The translations under genes were made by a program, and so were the position numbers. Under the pieces are notes generated by a model. That model was not told where the DNA came from. It saw only the letters and a program-made list of their open reading frames with translations, and searched no databases. From contig CALBLD010000188.1 in the NCBI GenBank assembly GCA_937895775.1, positions 1 through 11,245 of the forward strand: a DNA stretch of 11,245 nucleotides, read 5' to 3'. Positions within the stretch are counted from its first letter, which is position 1. Every line of letters starts with the position of its first letter. This document shows, piece by piece, positions 6,347 to 11,245 of the stretch. The DNA comes from an uncultured Clostridia bacterium. GTDB lineage: Bacteria > Bacillota > Clostridia > Oscillospirales > CAG-272.

Positions 6347-6375
6347 TTGATTTTATTCTTTCTTTCCGATATAAT
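6347..6375 (+). promoter_or_regulatory. sigma-A promoter of the DUF4886 lipoprotein gene
   Basis: TTGATT (6347-6352), a 17-nt spacer and TATAAT (6370-6375). The -35 boxes of this and the divergent MATE promoter are 36 bases apart, so a regulator bound between them could act on both. Confidence 0.85.
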
Positions 6376-6408
6376 AAAGGCAAATACTTTACGGAGAGAA
6401 ATCAGAAC

Positions 6409-8271
6409 ATGAACGGATTTATACGCAATACGATCTGCATTTTATCGGCATTCTCGCTTGCGCTGTCATTTGCGGCATGCGCGAAAGACACGGGAAACGG
6501 TACGACCGCAGTCGGCGGCGGCACGACGATCGGCGGTACGGAAACCGCCGCACCAGGGACAACGGTTCTGCCGCCCGACCCGACAGCACCGGACAGCGGT
6601 TATGAATACGCAAACAAAGACTGGAACGGAAAGACACTTAAAGTTCTTGCGATCGGCAACAGCTTTTCGGAAGATGCGACCACATATCTTTACGGCATAG
6701 CAAAAGCCGAGGGAGTCGAAAATGTCGTTGTCGGCAACCTCTACATAGGCGGCTGTACGCTCGACACCCATGCGGCAAACGCAAGAAACAACAAAAATGC
6801 GTATCGGTATTTCAAGGCGGACGCTTCCTCGGGCGGAAAATTCGTCGAACGTGCGGACACCTCTCTTCTCTATGCGATAAAGGACGAAGACTGGGACATA
6901 ATCACAATGCAGCAGGCAAGCGGCTCGTCCGGTCAGCCGTCAACCTACAAGGCACCGCTCAGATATCTTACCTCCTATGTAAACGAAAACAAGACAAATC
7001 CCGACTGCAAGCTTGCATGGCACATGACATGGGCATACCAGTCGGACAGCACCCACAGTGCGTTCGCAAACTACAAAAACAGCCAGTCGAAGATGTATGA
7101 AGCGATAATCAACGCCGTAAAAACGGCAGTCATACCGACTGAAGCTTTTCCGATAATCATACCGTCGGGCACTGCCGTGCAGGACATCCGCACGGGCTAT
7201 TTCGGCGACCGCGTGACCCGTGACGGCTATCATCTGAACGAAAGTGCGCGATTCCTCACGGGATACGTCTGGTACTCGTCGCTTACGGGAAGAATCCCGG
7301 ACAGCATAAATTACAATCCGGCAACCCTCTCGCTCTCGGACAGCGATCTTGCGCTGATACTCGAATCGGTGAAAAACAGCCTTGAGTCTCCGTTTGAGAC
7401 GGTCGCCTCGGTCTACACCGAAAAGCCGACCTTCGATCTTTCGGGATACACCGAATTTACCTACGATTTTACCCCCTGCGCATACTGGAACAGTACCGAC
7501 TCCGGCTCGTGGGACAGAGTGATTGCCTCTGCGGGCAACTCGAAATTCTTTTACGCAACCGAACTGTTCGACAAAGAGACACTGCCCGTCGGAACGGTCA
7601 TAGTTCTTGACGAGGGCTGGCAGTACCGCCCCGAAGCATGGGCAAACTCGGGCATGCAGAGCGGCAGACCCGGAGTGGTGACAACCGATGTGCTTGTAGT
7701 CACCGAGGGCTTCTGGGAGGGATACAGATACCGTGCCTTCAACCTGTCTGCGGCGGGTGCCGGGAAGGATCTGACAAACGAAAAGGATGTCGCCTCCCAC
7801 ATGAGATTCTATTTCCCGACCGGGAAAACCGTCCCCGACAAAAAGGTGACCTTTGAAAGCGACCCGATTCCCGAGATCGATCTGTCCGATTACGAAAAGC
7901 TCGATCTGACCCTCGTGCTCGGCTACTGGAACGCCACCGAAACAACTTCGTGGGACAAGATCATCCGGACTGCCGGCAACTCGAAATTCTTTGCCGCAAC
8001 CGAGCGTTTCACGAGAGAAAGTCTCCCGGTCGGCTCGGTCATCGTCGTTGACAAAGGCTGGCAGTACCGCCCCGAGGCATGGAAAGGCGACTCGCGCCTG
8101 ACCTCCGCCCGTCCCGGGGTCGTAAAAAGCGAAGTCGTGATCGTTACCGAAGAGTGGTGGGCTGACTACACCTCGCGCGCCTTCAACATATCGATGCTCG
8201 GAAGCAATACCGAGATCACCGACGTGTCGGAAGCGGCATCCCACTTCGGAATATACATTCCGAAAAAATGA
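6409..8271 (+). CDS. lipoprotein: DUF4886 SGNH-hydrolase-like domain plus two tandem Trp-rich modules
   Basis: A 620-residue exported lipoprotein. The signal peptide ends in FAAC (lipidated Cys24) and a Gly/Thr/Pro linker follows to about 70. Residues 75-340 match the DUF4886 family of SGNH-type hydrolases: block I GNSFSEDA with candidate nucleophile Ser85, YIGGCTLDTH at 112-121, DWDIITMQQAS at 161-171, and DGYHLN with the D272/H275 pair. By family analogy it may remove acyl groups from surface or dietary glycans. Residues 342-473 and 490-620 are two copies of one module, both holding AGNSKFF, LPVG, GWQYRPEAW, RPGVV and RAFN; I do not recognise it as a named domain. The start at 6409 has GGAGAG at 6393-6398; an ATG at 6295 lies upstream of the promoter. 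No terminator separates it from nagB, so read-through is possible. Confidence 0.85.
   Translation: MNGFIRNTICILSAFSLALSFAACAKDTGNGTTAVGGGTTIGGTETAAPGTTVLPPDPTAPDSGYEYANKDWNGKTLKVLAIGNSFSEDATTYLYGIAKAEGVENVVVGNLYIGGCTLDTHAANARNNKNAYRYFKADASSGGKFVERADTSLLYAIKDEDWDIITMQQASGSSGQPSTYKAPLRYLTSYVNENKTNPDCKLAWHMTWAYQSDSTHSAFANYKNSQSKMYEAIINAVKTAVIPTEAFPIIIPSGTAVQDIRTGYFGDRVTRDGYHLNESARFLTGYVWYSSLTGRIPDSINYNPATLSLSDSDLALILESVKNSLESPFETVASVYTEKPTFDLSGYTEFTYDFTPCAYWNSTDSGSWDRVIASAGNSKFFYATELFDKETLPVGTVIVLDEGWQYRPEAWANSGMQSGRPGVVTTDVLVVTEGFWEGYRYRAFNLSAAGAGKDLTNEKDVASHMRFYFPTGKTVPDKKVTFESDPIPEIDLSDYEKLDLTLVLGYWNATETTSWDKIIRTAGNSKFFAATERFTRESLPVGSVIVVDKGWQYRPEAWKGDSRLTSARPGVVKSEVVIVTEEWWADYTSRAFNISMLGSNTEITDVSEAASHFGIYIPKK
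7432..7827 (+). repeat. tandem protein module, copy 1 (coding)
   Basis: This encodes residues 342-473 of the DUF4886 lipoprotein. It begins FDLSGY and ends FYFPTGK. It aligns with copy 2 over its whole length, with strongest identity in AYWN/GYWN, SWD, AGNSKFF and GWQYRPEAW. Confidence 0.8.
7876..8268 (+). repeat. tandem protein module, copy 2 (coding)
   Basis: This encodes residues 490-620, begins IDLSDY and ends FGIYIPKK at the C-terminus. A linker of about 16 residues separates it from copy 1. Confidence 0.8.
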
Positions 8272-8296
8272 TAACGTCCGCATGCATCGGGGTATA

Positions 8297-8325
8297 TTGA
8301 CAAACGTACTCATGTGTGCTACAAT
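8297..8325 (+). promoter_or_regulatory. sigma-A promoter of the nagB-ROK/nagA operon
   Basis: TTGACA (8297-8302), a 17-nt spacer ending in TGC, and TACAAT (8320-8325). The -35 is perfect and the -10 matches 5 of 6 with an extended TG. The predicted leader is about 35 nt. TGTGTG (8313-8318) and CACACA (8340-8345) form a widely spaced inverted pair across the start site, too weak to call an operator. Confidence 0.85.
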
Positions 8326-8367
8326 TCACTTTCCCGATTCACACAAACTTCAAACGGAGGAAACAAT

Positions 8368-9969
8368 ATGCGCGTTATAGTATGCGAAGATTACAACGAG
8401 CTGTCGGCACAGGCGGCAAGACTTGTGGCAAGCCAGCTCATACTGAACCCGAGCAGTGTTCTCGGACTTGCAACCGGCTCAACCCCGGTGGGTATGTACC
8501 GCCACCTTGTAAGCATGAACCGTCGCGGAGACATAGACTTTTCGGATGTGACCACCTTCAATCTGGATGAATATTATCCCATATCTCCGGGCAGTCCGCA
8601 GAGCTACCGCTATTTCATGAACGAACAGCTCTTCTCAAAGGTCAACATAGACATAAACAACACATTCGTCCCGAACGGAATGACCGACGACCCCGAAAAG
8701 GAATGTCTCGATTACGAAAAGAACATCGAAGCACACGGCGGCATCGACCTCCAGATCCTCGGAATCGGCAGGAACGGTCACATCGGCTTCAACGAGCCGG
8801 GGGCGAACCTGAACTCGGCAACCCATCTGACCGAACTTTCGGAAAGCACGGTCGATGCAAACTCCCGCTTCTTCGATTCGGAAGACGACGTTCCGCGCCG
8901 CGCGATCACAATGGGTATCGCCTCCATACTGAAATCGAAGAAAATAATCCTGCTCGCATCGGGCGCGTCGAAATCAAGAGTTGTGTCCGAACTTCTCGAC
9001 GAGGATATCAACACATCGGTGCCTGCGACCCTGTTAAAGGTTCATCCCGACGTTGTGCTCATCTGCGACAAGGACGCATATTCGGGTACACGGCTCGGCG
9101 TCGATATCGGCGGAACAAATGTGAAATTTGCGGTCGTCGAAGGCAGAAAGCTGATTTACAAAAGCTCGATCCGCACGGAAAAGTCGTCGGCTGACACGCT
9201 CATAAGCAGTATCGCCGACGAATGTAACCGCCTGAAAAAACTCTACCCGATAAAAACGGTCGGCGTCGGCACCCCCGGAATAATAAGAGACGGCAGGGTG
9301 AATGCCGCAAATCTGCCCTTCAGATCGACCCCGCTCGCCTCCGGACTCTCAAAACTTGTCGATATGCCCGTCACCGTCGATAATGACGCAAACTGCGCAG
9401 CCCTCGGCGAATCCGAATTCGGTGCGGGTAAAAAATATCAGAACATAATCATGATAACTCTCGGGACAGGCATCGGCGGCGGCATAATATTCGACGGTTC
9501 GATCGCCCACGGCAAAAGCAGTATGGGCGAGATCGGACATATAATAATCGAAGCCGACGGCGGACGTCCCTGCCCCTGCGGACAGCACGGCTGCTGGGAG
9601 CAGTACGCATCGGTCAGCGCACTCATCGCCTCCGCAAAAGAGGCTGTGCAGAGCGAGCCGAACAGCCTGCTCTCGAAACTCGCAGAGGAAAAGGGCAGAC
9701 TTGACGGAGAGGCTGTCTTCGACGCCTATGAAAAAGGGTGCAAAGTCGCCGCAAAACTGCTCGAAAAATACACTCATTACCTCGCGGTCGGAATAACAAG
9801 TCTTATAAACGTCTTCGGTCCGGACGCAGTGATTCTCGCGGGAGGCATAACGTCAAGAGGCAATCTGCTCATACCCATGCTTCTGCCGAAAATCCCGAGC
9901 AGTGACGTTGCGATCGAAATATCAACCCTTGAAAACGACGCAGGCTCGCTCGGTGCCGCACTTCTCTGA
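8368..9969 (+). CDS. nagB: fused glucosamine-6-phosphate deaminase (NagB) - ROK family sugar kinase
   Basis: A 533-residue cytoplasmic protein with two full-length enzymes in one frame. Residues 1-238 are NagB (GlcN-6-P to fructose-6-P plus ammonia): ATGSTP at 35-40, FNLDEY with D67/E68, and GIGRNGHIGFNEP at 132-144 holding N136, catalytic H138 and E143. Asn at 136 instead of the E. coli Asp is usual in Firmicutes. Residues 242-533 are a ROK kinase: the ATP loop DIGGT at 246-250, catalytic D340 in DNDAN, GEIGH at 387-391, and a zinc site CPCGQHGCWE with C402, C404 and C409. Only about four residues separate the parts. Next to nagA, a GlcNAc kinase is the likeliest role; glucose, ManNAc or GlcN kinase remain possible. 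The start at 8368 has GGAGG 7 nt upstream; an in-frame ATG at 8314 precedes the -10 box. Confidence 0.93.
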   Translation: MRVIVCEDYNELSAQAARLVASQLILNPSSVLGLATGSTPVGMYRHLVSMNRRGDIDFSDVTTFNLDEYYPISPGSPQSYRYFMNEQLFSKVNIDINNTFVPNGMTDDPEKECLDYEKNIEAHGGIDLQILGIGRNGHIGFNEPGANLNSATHLTELSESTVDANSRFFDSEDDVPRRAITMGIASILKSKKIILLASGASKSRVVSELLDEDINTSVPATLLKVHPDVVLICDKDAYSGTRLGVDIGGTNVKFAVVEGRKLIYKSSIRTEKSSADTLISSIADECNRLKKLYPIKTVGVGTPGIIRDGRVNAANLPFRSTPLASGLSKLVDMPVTVDNDANCAALGESEFGAGKKYQNIIMITLGTGIGGGIIFDGSIAHGKSSMGEIGHIIIEADGGRPCPCGQHGCWEQYASVSALIASAKEAVQSEPNSLLSKLAEEKGRLDGEAVFDAYEKGCKVAAKLLEKYTHYLAVGITSLINVFGPDAVILAGGITSRGNLLIPMLLPKIPSSDVAIEISTLENDAGSLGAALL

Positions 9970-9978
9970 GGTATAAAA

Positions 9979-11076
9979 ATGCTTCATATCTACGAAAACT
10001 GCTTTTCCGACCGGAAAATAACAAAACTCGGCGTGCGCGACGGCGTGATCGTCGAACCGATACCGCAAGAAGGAGAAAGAACGGTCGTCACCGACCTGCA
10101 CGGCCTGCATGTCTATCCCGGACTTGTCGATATCCACACCCACGGGTGCGTCGGATGCGACACAATGGACGGCACCGCCGATTCGATTGCGGTCATGGCG
10201 GAGTTTCTCGCAAAAAACGGAACCCTGTCATGGCTTCCGACCACGATGACCGAGGACTTTGAGAAGATACGCCGCGCGGTCTTCACGCCACTGCCGGAAA
10301 ACGGTGCGGAAGTACTCGGCTTCCATGCCGAAGGGCCCTACATAAACCCCTCTAAAAGGGGGGCGCAGAACGAAAAGTTCATTAAAAACCCCGATCTTTG
10401 CGAATTTTCCGCGCTTCTCGGCAAAAAAGGCGTAAAGCTTGTAACGGTGGCTCCCGAGATGCCCGGCGCAATACGGTTTATACAGAACTGCGGATGCGTC
10501 GTGTCGGTCGGACACACCGAAGCCGACTACGATCAAACGGTTGCGGCGGCAAAGGCGGGAGCCACCTGTCTCACCCATGTTTTCAACGCAATGCCGCCGC
10601 TGCTCCACAGAGCACCCGGACCGATCGGTGCGGCAATCGACGAAAACATGTATGTCCAGGTCATATGCGACGGTCTGCATATACAGAAAAGCGTGATAAA
10701 GATGCTTTACCGTACCTTCGGGCGCGACCGCATGATTCTGATAAGCGATTCGATGCGCGCGACCGGACTGTCCGACGGCGATTATGATCTCGGCGGTCAG
10801 ACCGTACACGTCAGAAATTCGGTCGCAAGGACAGACGACGGCGCACTTGCGGGAAGCACATCGACCCTTCTCGACTGCGTAAAAAAAGCCGTGGAATTCG
10901 GTATTCCCGAAGCGGATGCCTTTTATATGGCGTCGCGCACTCCGTGCAGTCTGATGTCGCTCGACCGCAAGGGACGGCTCGATGTCGGCTGTGACGCCGA
11001 TTTCATCGCGCTTGACGAAAAGCTTGACATAAAGCTTGCCGTAAAAGGCGGCAGAACCATATCCGAAAACAAATAA
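9979..11076 (+). CDS. nagA: N-acetylglucosamine-6-phosphate deacetylase
   Basis: A 365-residue cytoplasmic amidohydrolase that converts GlcNAc-6-P to GlcN-6-P and acetate. It supplies the step between the two activities of the fused protein just upstream. Visible residues: the HTH metal motif (H53, H55), E118 in FHAEGPY, H179 in VGHTEAD, H200 in THVFNAM, H234 in DGLH, and the catalytic Asp257 in LISDSM. The protein ends in the usual DADFIALD strand region. The length is slightly below the common 380 but no domain is missing. It begins 9 bases after the upstream stop, and its ribosome site GAGGT overlaps that stop codon (9968-9972), so translational coupling is likely. Confidence 0.96.
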   Translation: MLHIYENCFSDRKITKLGVRDGVIVEPIPQEGERTVVTDLHGLHVYPGLVDIHTHGCVGCDTMDGTADSIAVMAEFLAKNGTLSWLPTTMTEDFEKIRRAVFTPLPENGAEVLGFHAEGPYINPSKRGAQNEKFIKNPDLCEFSALLGKKGVKLVTVAPEMPGAIRFIQNCGCVVSVGHTEADYDQTVAAAKAGATCLTHVFNAMPPLLHRAPGPIGAAIDENMYVQVICDGLHIQKSVIKMLYRTFGRDRMILISDSMRATGLSDGDYDLGGQTVHVRNSVARTDDGALAGSTSTLLDCVKKAVEFGIPEADAFYMASRTPCSLMSLDRKGRLDVGCDADFIALDEKLDIKLAVKGGRTISENK

Positions 11077-11103
11077 TTTTACTCCGCTTGTGTGGAGTTT
11101 CAT

Positions 11104-11146
11104 GGGGGAGCCGTAACGGCTCCCCCGATTATTTTTGAATTTTTTT
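11104..11146 (+). terminator. Rho-independent terminator of the nag operon
   Basis: A 10-bp stem (11104-11113 with 11117-11126, GGGGGAGCCG / CGGCTCCCCC) closed by TAA is followed by T-rich sequence with T5 and T7 runs. It lies 27 bases after the nagA stop. A weaker ACTCC/GGAGT hairpin (11081-11098) precedes it. Confidence 0.93.
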
Positions 11147-11175
11147 GAAAAATTTTTATAAAATTTTTCAAAAAA
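11141..11175. repeat. perfect A/T-rich inverted repeat
   Basis: The arms TTTTTTGAAAAATTTT (11141-11156) and AAAATTTTTCAAAAAA (11160-11175) are perfectly complementary over 16 bp with a 3-nt loop. It overlaps the T-run of the nag terminator and abuts the ECF-like promoter. It may end transcription from the right, or act as an upstream AT element. Confidence 0.8.
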
Positions 11176-11176
11176 G

Positions 11177-11203
11177 TGTCACGCTTTCGTAAGATATTAC
11201 GTC
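11177..11203 (+). promoter_or_regulatory. candidate ECF-sigma promoter facing right
   Basis: TGTCAC (11177-11182), a 17-nt spacer and CGTC (11200-11203). The AC-type -35 with a CGTC -10 is the pattern of extracytoplasmic-function sigma factors such as Bacillus SigM or SigV. No sigma-A boxes occur here. The target gene lies beyond the window. ECF promoters often drive their own sigma gene, but that cannot be seen. Confidence 0.45.
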
Positions 11204-11245
11204 TTATAGGGTGGAGACGGCTGAGAACGTCTTGACACGGCATGA

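Noticed and set aside
8272..8296. terminator after the DUF4886 gene
   Set aside because: Only a GCATGC core is symmetric, with no stem or T-run.
6940..8313. 457-codon open frame on the minus strand
   Set aside because: It is antisense to the DUF4886 lipoprotein and across its internal repeats; the translation has no recognisable domain or ribosome site.
10228..11103. 291-codon open frame on the minus strand
   Set aside because: It is antisense to nagA, whose catalytic residues are all present.
11242..11245. ATG at the right edge as a start of the next gene
   Set aside because: There is no ribosome site at a workable distance (nearest GGTGGAG is about 27 bases upstream), and only four bases are visible.

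Overview
The window looks like chromosomal DNA of an anaerobic Firmicute of the class Clostridia, probably an uncultured gut relative of the Oscillospirales/Ruminococcaceae. The support is an NfnA-type flavoprotein, a clostridial iron alcohol dehydrogenase, lipoproteins with Thr/Ala-rich linkers after an 'AAC' lipobox, consensus sigma-A promoters, and GGAGG-type ribosome binding sites with mixed AT/GC codon use. No rRNA, tRNA, CRISPR array, transposase or phage gene was seen.

Left half (1-6244), all on the minus strand. The order on the + map is: the N-terminal part of nfnA (cut by the window edge, with its own promoter); an iron-containing alcohol dehydrogenase ending in a strong terminator; a small APH-like kinase-fold protein that has lost both catalytic aspartates; two adjacent paralogous lipoproteins with a predicted lectin-like jelly-roll domain; and a MATE-family exporter. 

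Right half (6409-11245), all on the plus strand. A divergent promoter region (6245-6408) separates the exporter from a large lipoprotein with a DUF4886 (SGNH-hydrolase-like) domain followed by two copies of a Trp-rich module of about 130 residues. After it, from a near-consensus promoter, comes a two-gene amino-sugar operon: a single polypeptide joining glucosamine-6-phosphate deaminase (NagB) to a ROK-family sugar kinase, and then nagA. A strong terminator closes it. The last 100 bases hold a perfect A/T hairpin and a candidate ECF-sigma promoter facing a gene outside the window.

How the parts may fit: the kinase domain, NagA and the NagB domain would take cytoplasmic GlcNAc to GlcNAc-6-P, GlcN-6-P and fructose-6-P. 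NfnA (electron bifurcation) and the alcohol dehydrogenase (NAD(P)H disposal) fit fermentative metabolism. The three lipoproteins could bind and de-esterify carbohydrate at the cell surface, but a link between them and the nag operon is only inferred from proximity.

The points most worth attention are the NagB-ROK fusion, the duplicated module in the DUF4886 lipoprotein, the double-mutant pseudokinase, the lipoprotein pair, and the ECF-type promoter with its A/T hairpin at the right edge. No intergenic stretch exceeds about 180 bases.
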